In this document: piece by piece, positions 1 to 12,100 of the stretch | Layout of the letters: each line of letters opens with the position of its first letter | How positions within the stretch are numbered: position 1 is the first letter of the stretch | Source: Colius striatus | Lineage: Eukaryota; Chordata; Aves; Coliiformes; Coliidae | Assembly: GCF_028858725.1 (NCBI RefSeq) | Contig: NC_084759.1 | Coordinates: forward strand, 140,038,671 to 140,102,670 | Reading direction: 5' to 3' | Length of the DNA stretch: 64,000 bases | Notes under the pieces: generated by a model | The model's database searches: none | Told to the model about the DNA's origin: nothing | What the model saw: only the letters and a program-made list of their open reading frames with translations | Position numbers and translations under genes: made by a program

Positions 1-211
1 ACTCTGAAGTATTTGAATGTTAGCATCAGTGCAATCAAATTATTTTAATTGTCAGTAAAAATGCATAAAATTAAAGCACTATCAGATTACATTTTGTTTT
101 CATACACTTTAACCTATGCCAAGCAATATTTTGACTTTCATTTGAGTATGGCAAAGAGTTTCATAATATTAATTAATTAAGCCTTAAAAATCTCTCTCCA
201 TAACAGGAAAA

Positions 212-342
212 TACTACTATCTCCATTAAACAGATAGGTAAGCTGGAGTCAAATTGTGTTTAATGACTTGCCTGACTCAATGACAAATCCAGGAATAGAG
301 CCAAGAAGTTCACTTTCCCAATTCCTTCTGCTTTATCACTGG
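212..342 (-). repeat. MIR-like ancient SINE remnant
   Basis: Reverse-complement MIR landmarks occur in the right order and spacing: CTCCATTAAACAGATAGG (where MIR has CATTTTACAGATGAGG), AATGACTTGCC (MIR: AGTAACTTGCC), ATAGAGCCAAGA (MIR: GCAGAGCCGGGA) and CTTCTGCTTTATCACT. The match is by memory of the consensus and is strongly diverged. Confidence 0.5.
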
Positions 343-2219
343 AAAACATTCTCTGACTCTGGATGAGCATGGCTCTGGGTAAGCATGCACGAACTGCTTC
401 AGTATGTGTTGTCATTTAAGGCATATAAGCAAAAATCACTACATATCCGTTTTGGTCGTACATAAGGAAGGACTCCATCAAGGCATGTTCTAATTAATAT
501 ATGAAGATGGTCAATATAATATGTTGACATCAAAGCTCATATTTGCTGACAGTGTATCCCATCTCATTAAATTGAAATAATTAATTATAACAGTTTATCA
601 ATGTCAAGTTCTAAACTAGAGGCTCCCAAAGCAACGAATGCATCATTGCACCTTGTTTGATCTAATTTTCCTTTGCTGACAAAGTCAAATATGAAAGTGC
701 CATGGTTTATGAACTATAAAGCTTTTCCAAATCCATGCATTATTGCCTGACTGTATTTTGCTAAAGTAAAAATCAATACAAGTGCAGCACGCTAAATTAG
801 ACCAGCTATAAGCAATACAGTGCATGTGTAATATTAGCGGTAGCCTTCCAAATACATTAGTGTCTTGCAGCAGGATTAACTGAATTGGTATAAAAGATAA
901 CTCTTTGCTTATACATGGAGTAAGAAAAGTCTTTCAATGAATTTAAGGTCCTTTCAGGAACATGAATGCGACTGGAAACTGATAGCTGCTAAAGTATGTT
1001 TGTGCAGACTTCCTAAGATTTTAAGAGTAACACTGAATTGGTGGGACACATCTGTTAATTCCTGTTGCTCAAGTTACCCCATAGGTTGTGAGGGAGCAAC
1101 ATTCAGAGATATGTCTCAAATTAGAATGACGTACACTCCATAACAGATGGAACAAAAATACACCAGTCTATGGACATATAACCTATTCACCAAGTGCTAA
1201 AAAAAAAAGGTGACTCTGACAGTATAAATCTTCTCATAGCCGTAACCATTGTGTCCTCCTGGGCTTTGTGGGTGAAAATAAAACTAAGCGTTGAACATAA
1301 TCTTCCATACCACTGAAAACGTCTGAAGTCCTCTGATGCTTTAGTCCATTATTTATTAGGTTAAAGAAGTAGAGGAATTTGGCTGGAGAAGAGGTTCAGT
1401 TCAGTTCTCCTAAACTTTGTTTTTACTTTTCTTATAGGCAGCTGCACTGCAGCAGCTTCACAGCAGGACTTTGTGCCTCTGTTACTCCACATCAGTTCTG
1501 CAGGGAACAAAATACATAAGCAACTACTCCTGTACTCACAGACATTCTTAGTACCTTCATACTTTATTAATCTCTCTTTAGGATTCAGTTTCATAACTGA
1601 AAAATTGCTTAGATATCCCAGGGTCCTGGTCAGTATATATAGACTACCCGTACCTGATGAAGAGAGTTGGACCATAGCAAATGTGTTGCAGAGACAGGGC
1701 TCCACCTCAAAATTAGGCAAAAGGGGAAAGAAAGAGGACCAGATCCAGGAAAAAGGAAATACTACCTTTGGTTTTACACATTTACAGCTGTATGTTATTA
1801 CATGGGGCAGCAGTATGTACTAATCAGTAACAATTTTTCCTATATATCACATTTCCATAAATCTGGAATTCTAGTTTCTTTATACTCACCATCAAGGATC
1901 TGATATACAACTGACATTTGACAACTACAGGGCATAATGTCAAAACATAATCCTAGGGGTCAGCCAAAATCCAATAGATTAGTTTTATTTTTCATGTAAG
2001 TACAGAATAATTCTGCAAAGTAATCTGGATTTTGAGGAAATAGAGATTCCTGAATTACAGGAATCTGACTAAGCTTGAACCTAACTGGATTACTTTTGTT
2101 AAACATAGACAGTAATCTTGGAAGATCCTAAACATCCTTATTGGTAATTCAGAATATTGACATATTTTGTTTTTGCATTAGAGAATATCTGGATGTAAAT
2201 AGGAGCACTGGCTGATTCC
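343..2219. other. intergenic, no gene seen
   Basis: AT-rich non-coding DNA. Overlapping open frames on both strands at 1361-1823 (up to 119 codons) have no recognisable domain or splice context. Only an A-tract near 1200 stands out. Confidence 0.6.
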
Positions 2220-3056
2220 CCAGAAAGCTGTGCTGCCCTTCAGTGAGATCTTAACCAGCTTAAGAGTTGGACAGACAGAAATCTCATGAGGTTCAACAAG
2301 GACTAGTGCAGAGTTCTGCACCTGGGGAGGAACAATCCCATGCACCAGTACAGGCTGGGGCTGACCTGCTGGAGAGCAGCTCTGCAGAGAGAGACCTGGG
2401 AGTCCTGGTTGATAATAAACTGAACATGAGCTAGCAATGTGCCCTCGTGGCCAAGAAGGCCAATGGCATCCTCTGTTGCATCAGGAAGTGTGTGGCCAGT
2501 ATGTTGAGGGAGGTTCTGCTTCCCCTCTGCTCTACTCTGGTGACGCCTCATATGAAGTCCTGTGTCCAGTTCTGGGCTCCCCAGCTCAAGAGGGACAGGG
2601 AACTGCTGGATAGAGTCCAGCACAGGGCTACCAAGATGATCAGGGGACTGGAGCATGTTTCTTATGAGGAAAGGCTGTGGGATCAGACTGTTCAGCCTGG
2701 AAGAGGACACTGAGGTGGGACCTCATTAATATAAGTATCTGAAAGGTATGTGTCAAGTAGATAGGGTAAGACTTTTTTTCCTGTAGTGTTCAGTGATAGG
2801 ACTTGGGGTAATGACAAAAGCTGGAACACAAAAAGTTCCATTTAAACTTAAAGAAAAACTTATTTTCTGTTCAGGTGAGGGAGCCCTGGCACAGGCTGCC
2901 CAGGGAGGGTGTGGAGTCTCCTTCTCTGGAGGTTTTCCAAACCTACCTGGACATGTGCCTGTGCCCCTTGATCTAGGTGAATCTACTTGAGCAGGGGGAT
3001 TGGACTAGATGATCTCTCGAGGTCCCTTGCAAATCCTACCATTCTATGATTCCTGT
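2220..3056 (+). mobile_element. CR1 LINE fragment, 3' part of ORF2 plus 3' UTR
   Basis: This is the 3' end of a chicken-repeat-1 non-LTR retrotransposon in sense orientation. The frame at 2447-2713 reads [13 protein letters not shown], then [19 protein letters not shown], then [10 protein letters not shown], which is the familiar CR1 reverse-transcriptase C-terminus. Homology extends upstream to about 2220 (the GTTCAACAAGG and GCACCTGGGGAGG words). The element ends at ACCATTCTATGATTCC near 3053, the CR1 3' terminal repeat. The part at about 2735-2880 is strongly decayed or rearranged, the frame is broken, and the 5' portion is missing. It is a dead, 5'-truncated copy, older than the copies at 30.6 and 53.1 kb. 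Confidence 0.92.
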
Positions 3057-6000
3057 GTGAAATGTTAGAGAAACAACTAAATATGCCATTGTGCCCACTG
3101 ATTCTCCCTACACAAGAGATATACAAAAAAACCCAAAAAAAGGATCTCCTAAACCCTACACAACTAGAAGGGAACCTGAAGAGCTGAGAGAGCAACAATG
3201 CCAACTTTTCCCACCCCAATTAAAAAGATTTTGAGAATTAGAAAAAAAAGAAAATTAAATCCCTCTACCCTACTCTTATCCCAAACCACTGAAATCCTTT
3301 GCTCCAGCAGCTGAGTGGATGCCAACTGCTTCTTGAAGCAGGTGCTTGTCCTTGCCACAGTGAATCATGCAGAGCACAGAGTTATAGGGAAACCCTCCAC
3401 CACCAGCCCACTGCTGGGATTAAATGATACTGTCAGCAGACTTGAGCAAAGTTTTCTGAAACACTGCCACTTTGTGGTGATTGAGAGTATAAAATGTATA
3501 ATTTTCTACAGTTGGAAAATCCGGTTTTAACTGTCATGGCACATGGTATTAAAAAGAGAAAATATTTCTGGCAAAGAAATAACACCAATTAAAATATAGT
3601 AAAAACCCCATCCAATCAAAAAAGTAATTCTCCCATGAAATCATGGGAGTGATCTTCATACACTGTGTAGCATCACTGAAACTAGTTACTGGGAAAGTTT
3701 CAAATGAAACATTACACATGTGTGTGCAATATTCCACAAATATTATAATATCAGAACCTACCAATTGCTACCTTTAAGGAACTCAGTAAGCATAAGTCCC
3801 AAAGATTAAATGGTCATTTTGCATTGTTGATTGAGGGCAAGCAAAGCAGATTTTAAAATATTATTATTCAGGTAACTGTTACCTTAACATATTCAAAGGT
3901 GAGGAAGGCAAACAGAATTTTATCACACCTCATTGTAGACAGCAAAGCATTACCATACATCTTGCTGCAGGACATACACATCCATTTACGTCTTTATTTT
4001 TTTAGTACTTTATCATAGGTTCACTAGTTTTTAGTAAGTGGTCATGCAGGGATTGAGTTGGAACAGGGTCTCACATGGGGAAAACACACTGAAAAACACA
4101 GAGCTCCTCAAGCCCCTTCACCCTGAGGCTGTGATTCTTCCACTAGCAACCACCCAGTGCAGGCCTCATTGTCAAGGAAAGTTTTTCCAGGTGTCTGTTC
4201 TACAAGGAAACATGCTGAAGAGAGTGAATATTTTAAAATTTTACTATAATACTGAAGAACATTTTAGCAAGCATTTTATATTAAATATTTAATTAAAAAA
4301 TTAACATCTCCTCCCACCAGTGCCATTGTTACAGGGAAAAAAAAAAAATCCAAAAAAAAAACCCCCACCCCATACAAGTAATTCATTAGCAGGCTGCTAA
4401 GCCCCCAGTTTTCAAAGAACCCTTGAGTTTTGGAAATGAAACCACACTAAAAGAAAAAACTGAAAAGAAAATAAAAATCAGACAAAAGGGGTTTTGTTTG
4501 CTTGTTTCATGATTCTGGGTTTTTTTCAGTTCCTTTGAAGTTCAAGTAGTAGTGCTGACTCAAATGGAGTTGCCCTTGATTTAAATCTAAGGTCATAGTC
4601 AGGTTCAGTTAGATAGAAACTCTTAACTATTTCTCATCACAATACAAGTACACACACACTCAAAATTAAAACCACTATTTTAGCTTTTTTAGAAGTAAAA
4701 TACCACCCACTCATCCTACATCAGTAATGTGCAAAATGGGTTGCAAAATAGGTGATTTTTCTTCTTAGTGTACTTGTATAACAAAAATTAGTCTCTGATC
4801 TCCATCTCTGTGATGCGTAAAAACATCATTTCCCACAGCAAACACAGTAAAACTTTGCCTGTGTTAAGACTATAAATGTATTTCATCTTGAGGAAAATCC
4901 CAGAAAATTAACACATTTGTCTAAGATTGAAAACACACTATTTATTGAGAGAAATGTTTTGCTGATTTCCCAGGATTAAGAAAAATATTTTTATCTCAGA
5001 GGTAGGAGAGAAACCATGCTCCTTCTCTCCATAGATATGCAAAGTCCAACCTGACATATGACATGCAAGCAGTGGATTTCATGCTGTTTGACATGACAGG
5101 TACCAAAGTAAACAGGAAAAGCTGTAGCAGTATAACAATAAGTTAGTTAACGTTCAGGACAATGTTACAAACAGGAGAACTAAAACCACTACATAGTCTT
5201 TGAGAAAATTTTGCTATTTTAAAGACAAAAAAAGAGAGAGATATTTGCAGATTACTTGGTTGCTTTCATGTTATATAATTTGTTAAAGTACATAGAATTG
5301 GTCACAATTTCATACAAAAAAAAAAGGAAGGGCATTAGTCTAAACATAAATTACCCATCAAGATGTTTTTCTTTTTATTTTTTTATTACATTAGAATATA
5401 AAAGGTATTTTTTCCTATGTGGGAAGGGAAACTTTCTCTGAAAAATAATTGACATTTTTAACCTAGCCTAGTACTCAATCTAGTCTAAAACTAAGCTTAT
5501 AAGAAAAAAACAAGTCTCATATTCAGACACACATGTGTTGGAACACAGCAGGGCTGAGCCATAGACTGTCATTAATTTAAAGGAGTGTGAAGGGAAATGA
5601 GTCCTGTGCCATTCTTAGCTACTTGTGATGTTTCAAATAGTATTTTTCAGTCCTCATCCTGCAAGACATGTCATCTAGTATAAGTACCACAAAAAAACCT
5701 AAACAATATCCACAATATTTCCTAGGTTGAGGCACTCAGTCACATATAAACTACAAAACATTTAATCTAGATACCCCCCAAGCTGAGGATTTCCTTCTTA
5801 ATAGCAGAGTTATTCCAATGGTTCAAAAGCATTTTCCTAGAATAAACAAAGTGGCAAATACTAACCTGAGTCAAACCCACTGGGATGAACCCCTGCAATG
5901 GAGAGAGGTCAACTTGCCTTGCAGTATGGACAAACTCTGTAGGACCCTAGAAACCCAATGGTATGTATAGGCATTCTTCCCTCTCTTAGGGTAGAGTGAG

Positions 6001-9000
6001 ACAGAAAAAAGGGGCTTGTTGCTACTCTCAACAATAAACCCATCAGCATAACTGGGCTACTTAAAGGGATATGGCTTCCTCCTGTTGACACAGTCTCAGG
6101 AAAACAAATTTTAGGGAAAATCCCATTGAGCTACATGCAAGGTAGATCATGTGAGATATCATCTTCTGCTGACCCATTCTCACCTCAGCTGCACCCTCTC
6201 ATAAAACAGAGAAGAAATCTCCTCTCATCACTTCTAAGAGTCTGGAAAATCAACTGCAAATATTCAAGGTGATATTGAACTGACTGATAACCTGGAAGGC
6301 TGGAGTAAGATAGAAATGCTTTCCTACCAGACTGTGTAGGCAAAGATTACCTGCAGAGAAACAGCATTAAATCAGTATATGCAGCTTTAAGTTCAGTGAT
6401 TTCTGATTTCAGCCTGCATCAGCACGGGGTCTTCATGTTATCATAACATAATGCTTTCTATGGGATAAGAGAAAGAAACTATAGCTATGGAAAGGGATCT
6501 CATGAGATTTCAAGCTGTGAGGATGATGAAATCCCCTCTCAGCCATTCCTAGCAAACAGCAATGCTTTTCCATGCTTAAAAAAAATGCAGTTAAACATTA
6601 AGCAGCTTAGGAGAAACCCACAGCAAGTGAAACAAGCTGGTGTCTCTAATCAGCAGTATGTTTAGGAAGCCTGGGGCAGGTTGCTTTTGCAAATCCAACA
6701 GCAGAAACTTATGGTGCATCACTGTAAACACACGAGCTGCCACAACTGCCCAGATCGGCAGATGCCCCAGCAGTAGAGGTGCTTACTGTTTCTTTCTACT
6801 TCCCCTGACACCTTTTTTGGACCCTCTGTAGCCTCTTCCACTTCACTGCAACTCTAGGTACTTTGGGTAGGGGCTGACTTTGTATAATGTATTTTGGGAA
6901 TGGGGCTTTCTCAGGGCACATGGGAGCCTTCAATGCAGTGAAGACCACATAGTAAAACTCAACTAACTGCCTACGCATTCTCAGCCATCTGATCCCTTCA
7001 ACGACCTTCAAGGATAGAAGCATACTTTAAAGGTCTAATAGCAACTTCTCACTCAGACCCTCCTCCATGGAAGACCAGCCCCCAGAAATCCTCACTCTGT
7101 CTAGCAAAAAGTCTTGTGAACTGGTGTCTCAATGCAGTTACAATCAAGATAGTAAATGCAAGTGTTGTGCAGAAAGGCCATTATTTAACCATCCAATTAA
7201 ATCTCTGCTTGGGATTTATCATCCACCTTCAGCTATGCCATCTGCAAGCATACTGATAATAATTCTACATCTGAGTCAGCAGAAAAATTGTAACCATGAA
7301 AAGTATCTTGGGTAGGTGCAACCAAGATGTGAGAAAATATAGATTGAACACAACTAATTTAGTCAAATTCTTAACCACTCATGTTTACTAAGGATCTCAG
7401 AGCTCTTCCTATAAGATTAGTGATGCTAAATGCACCATCATAGCAAAATTCTAGTCTGGACAATTTTGATCTAACACTTCAAAAGCTCTTTCCTATATGA
7501 GTTGGATGAGATATTTCTTTACTTCCTCTCCTGCAACAGATTAGCTGTTCTTAGCAACTGCTGAGAGTGTCCTTCTCTGTTACTTTTGTTAAGTAGCTGA
7601 TTGTGGAAGTGGAAGGGAGAATTTAACAACACATGATGAAAAGTGTTCCTTAAAAGGAGAAATTTAGAACTTTTTCACTGAATCCAGTCTTAAACACAGT
7701 CAAAGTGAAGGGATGCACAAGTTTTGAGTGCAGTATGGTCTGGCTCTGCCCCACAACAGGTTCTAGTCCCAGAAAGGCAGGTGCTGCTCCTCATAGCAAC
7801 AGGATACTTCTCTGGAAAAGCACATGGCACAAAAGGAGAAAGTGAGTATAAGGTGGACAGAAGAGCAAGCAACGCATGAAATACTTTTACCGCACACAGA
7901 CTCTGTATGTCTCCCTCTTTTTAGCTGGAAGGTACACATAAAAGGAGACAGTGAAAAGTAGAATGGTCTGGAAAGGTCACAATAGATTCAGTTAAAATAT
8001 CCAGTCAAAGTATACAGTATATCAGCTGATGTTATTCACAATTTTTTTTTTTACTATTTCAATTTTCTTTTAATTTGTCATCTTAAATTTATGTTTTGTT
8101 TGGAAGCAAGCCTAAACCTAAAGCAGCAAGCAGTCCAACAAAGATTTTTACTAAGTAGAAACATTTTGATCCCTCTCCTTATGCGTTTTGGGGATTTTAT
8201 CTTATGGAACTGACAATTTGATTTGCTTATTGCTCTAGTCTCACAAACAGTTAGCTACAGCAAAGGAGGGACGACACAGACTTTTAGAAAATACTGTTTC
8301 TGCTGCCTGACAAGACTCTCCCTGGCACTTCTGAACACACAAGTACTCTCCTGACATCTTTGGCCTTAAACTCATATTCTCAAAAAAATCTCTAAAGGGA
8401 ATGGGGAAAAATAAAGCCTTCTTTTAAAACATATACCACATCCTTCACATCTGATGCTCTACAAAAAGACATTCTCAGAACAAAAAGCCAAAGCCTTCTA
8501 ATGTTTCAGTGTAACATCCCTTCTTTATTGGCAAACAATATTTATTTCATACAAATACTATAGTAGCCGAACTCTACATTATTGTGAACTCAGCACTTTT
8601 CTGTTCTCAAGATTTCATTTTCAAAACTAGTGGGTGTTGTTGTTGTTGTTACTAGAAAAAATCCAATTGGTGCAATATGACCCTTCGGAAAATGTCTCAC
8701 AGATCTGGTTCAATTCATGAATCTGTCCCCATGTGTATCAGCAGAACCACAGCCAAAGGCTCATCTGGGGCAAGTTTATTAGTCTGAGCACCATACCTCA
8801 CAAAAAAATGGGTGGGCTGCATTCAGAGCTACATTGGAAATTCTCACTGACTGGGATCTCTGCTAGCTTGGATACCTCTATATTAGCCTCCAGCTTAGAA
8901 GGTAGATAAGCCTGGAGTTAGTAAGGCTGTGGGACTGTAGGTGTTTATCCACAGGAAAAAAGTTGTGGCTCCATATTGAATTTTAATTACACGTCAGAAA

Positions 9001-11819
9001 CACTCTCATTTAATAAGTAACAGTCGATTTGCTGACAAAACTGTGTTTGTGCATAGCACTTCTATGCGTAGGACAAACTCAATTTAGCCTCACTTCATTT
9101 GCTGTAATTTTGGATTTCAAAGAAGTTCATTATTAAAATGGAAGACATTGCAGACAAAACTCTATTACATGAAGAATTCCTGCTGGGAAAATTCTCCAAA
9201 TAGAATGGATTTCTCTGAAGCATTTTGAAACATCAGGGAGATCCTGGAAAGGTTTTATAATTCTGTTTTGATTTCACTGGGTCCTATAAACAATACATTT
9301 CCTGTATACTTGACACTTGTCACTAAAGAATCCTCATTCTTCCTGAGTTTGCATTACAATTAATCCTCTTTTAAGCAAATCACCACAGGCCAGATGTCCT
9401 CAGCAAAGCTTAAAAACATTAAAATGCATCATACCCTTCCTGTCCCTTTTATGATCTGCATTCATTCTGACAAGCCTGGGGATTTATGGACAACAGAGGT
9501 TTACATATCACAGTTTATAGGATGCAGCAGAAGTAAAACTCTAAAGAAGAGGCTGAAGTAACAACATAGTTACTTCTTGGTCTACAGTGGTGTAACTACG
9601 CTTTGCATCTTTTTGGTGAGCATGAGCACTGCCACGGCCTTCCAAGGTGAAGAAGAAGAGAAAGAGAAAGATTAAAAGTGTTAAGAAATTTCAGGAGCAC
9701 AAATCTAAAAAAAACCCTAAAGCCTAATATGAACATACCAGTGTACACCTGCAATTGGTACAGTCAACATCAGTCCAGTGTCTTTGCTCTGAAATTAGGC
9801 AAGAAATATTTAAAGTCCCACAGAGAATCTCAAAAACACAAATATTGTCACTATGAAACAAACCAGAGAGCACAGAAAGAAGATTAAAAAATTCTGAGGC
9901 CCTCAGATATTTTAGAATGAGGGGTTTTTTTGCTCATTCTTATTTTGCCTCACAAGCTTACATTCCAAAATGAATACATGAAGTACATGTTTTTTCATGA
10001 TACATTACAATGGATAGTTTAAGCAGCAGTAATTTCAGTTAGCATAACCTACAACCTTTATGTTCTATGAGCAATGATGTATTTGCAAAAACCTTCAGGC
10101 TTTTGAAGAAATCCAGTACTGCATTTGGATTAAATACAGTGTTCAAAGTCTAATTCCTCTCTTTTTGCACAGCAGACTCTCTTTTCCTATTTCCATGTCC
10201 ACCTGAAAGATGCATCTGAAAGAATGGAAAAAAGAAGTCCATTCTTAATATTTCTCAAATTCATAATGTATATCCCAAAAATTCACCTAATTAATTAATT
10301 AAATTTTTTTCCACAGGTGGAAGAAGCACAGCAAATAATATTTTTAAAAGGCCTACAGGAGAAGAATTCATCCTGTTTAATTTTCAAAGTGTAAAAATAA
10401 GTTCTTACAGTTTGATTCTTGACCACATTGTGAGCTTTACATGCCATTTGTAGCACCTGGCAGGAATAGCTTACCTGTCCTATGGTCATATAATCCTCAG
10501 TATGTCCCTATGGACGCTTTTTATTAAGAAGATAATTATTTTACATAGCAACTCTATAATACATTGTAATTCACAATATGTGTGCATTATGAGAGATAAT
10601 ATAGCCTGTCAGAAATAAAAATTTGCACATACATTTTGCTGTTTCATCCATAAATTCTAAAAGACTTTTTGGTCAGCTGCTAAATAGGGGATAACAATGT
10701 GTATCTGAATGTGGATCAAATCATATTGCCTTCTAAAATTTGTTATCACCTCATCAGCTCAAGAGAAAAAAGAAAGTCAGTTTAAATGGAGATGAGAGGT
10801 CAAATAAAGTAAAGCAAGAATTCTGTAGCATCCTACCTGTAAAGTATGCTTTCTTCTGAGAGAAGCAAACCTAGTGCTCCCTAAAGCAGGGAGAGCTAAT
10901 GCTGAGATAACCATTGCAGCTTCCACCCTTTGCATTCTAATTCCCTCAAACCCAGCAGTTCACGAGCATAACTTACTCAGAAAGAGAGCTAGAAGCTAGA
11001 CAACTCAGATGGGGCTGGACAAGAGAAGTATTTGCAAGCATGACAACAACCTCTCTTCCACCTCTTCTTGGACTACACAGCAGGTACTTTATCACCCGTA
11101 GGGAGAAGATGACAAATTCCTACTTCAGATTTTCCGAGAAGAGCAATGTATATGTAGTACTACAAGATCTTTTTATGATTATTTTCATAGAGATTACTGA
11201 CAGAGACAGCACTGGCCACCTCTCCACTCCACCTTTTCTCAAACCAGCAGCTCTCCCTGCTGCAGCTGGCCACTCATCATTCTGTATCCAGGCAACACAC
11301 TTTGCAAGCTTTCCATCTGCTTCGTTTGTCCTTCCCAGAAAAAAAAAAAAGGGTCAATAAAACACTTGCCAAGCAATATGGATTTTTACATCAGATTATA
11401 GAACTTCAAGCACCCAGTACAGATCCAGCAAAACCAACATCTTATCTGTACTTCTTGATTTCTCTGCACATGTCATGGAGGGAAGGTAACCTCCTGAAAT
11501 GTAGCAGGATACTATACATTTCAGCTTCTACAGTGACCTTCTCAAGTGATCACAGACAACTGTGGTGCACCTGCATAAATGGAACACAAGCTAATTCAAT
11601 TCTGTACATTTCTTGAATTTTGAGTGTTTAAATGCATCACCATCCTCCTACTTTGGTTTTTTTTTGTAGGCATTAACACCTACAAGTCAAATACATACAT
11701 ATATTGTGTTTGTATACCAGTTAAACATTATCTTTAGTTTTATAATTGTTTTGTTTCACTGTTCATTCTTCTATATCATTCATAGAATAAAGGCATTGAA
11801 ATAATGTATTACAGTCTCA
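3057..11819. other. intergenic, no gene seen
   Basis: AT-rich DNA upstream of RERG. Contents noticed: A-rich tracts near 4335-4365, a purine-only run (9649-9676), a (TTAA)-type run (10288-10302), an A-tract near 11340, and an 18-of-20 bp inverted repeat CTCCCATGA/TCATGGGAG at 3630-3649. Open frames are short and unrecognised. Confidence 0.6.
8636..8650. repeat. (GTT)5 microsatellite
   Basis: Five perfect GTT units in intergenic sequence. Confidence 0.9.
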
Positions 11820-12100
11820 ATGCCGCATTACGTTCTGTGCTTGATTAATAGAATCAGGCACTTGGTGACGGATCACGCCCTGCTTATCGACTGTCGGTGC
11901 CCTCAGGCTGTACACGGTCACCCCACTGCCCTTCGGGCTTCTGCCTTTGGTTCTCTCGCCGGGCACTCACGTTGTGGTGGCCCCTCGGCTCCTCAGCAGA
12001 ACTACCCGCAGGTGGCAATGTTGGATCAGTTGTTCGGGGTTTCCTGGCATAAGGGCCTGAAGATTTAACACAATTGTCTTCTCGTTGCTCGCATATTCCA
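11820..12100. other. isolated CpG-rich patch, unidentified
   Basis: About 16 CpG dinucleotides fall in 280 bp, while the flanking kilobases have almost none. The minus strand is open in one frame from about 12120 to the stop at 11886-11884, without an in-frame ATG. It contains a consensus splice donor GTGAGT (plus-strand ACTCAC, 11965-11970). The plus strand has an 82-codon open frame (11820-12068). A short inverted repeat, GGCATTGA/TCAATGCC (11792-11799 and 11817-11824), flanks its left edge. I do not recognise a protein family or a repeat. It could be a minor promoter with a first exon, a young insertion or a decayed exon. Confidence 0.4.

Noticed and set aside
1361..1823. Opposing open frames of 119 and 116 codons
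   Set aside because: They overlap on both strands, have no family resemblance and sit in AT-rich intergenic sequence.
2303..2710. 135-codon minus-strand open frame
   Set aside because: It is the antisense of the CR1 reverse-transcriptase region, not a separate gene.
10286..10302. TTAATTAATTAA-type palindrome
   Set aside because: It is a simple tandem tetranucleotide, so its symmetry is trivial.
12001..12045. ATGTTGGATCAG word resembling mitochondrial 16S rRNA
   Set aside because: The similarity is limited to about a dozen bases, so a nuclear mitochondrial insertion is not supported.
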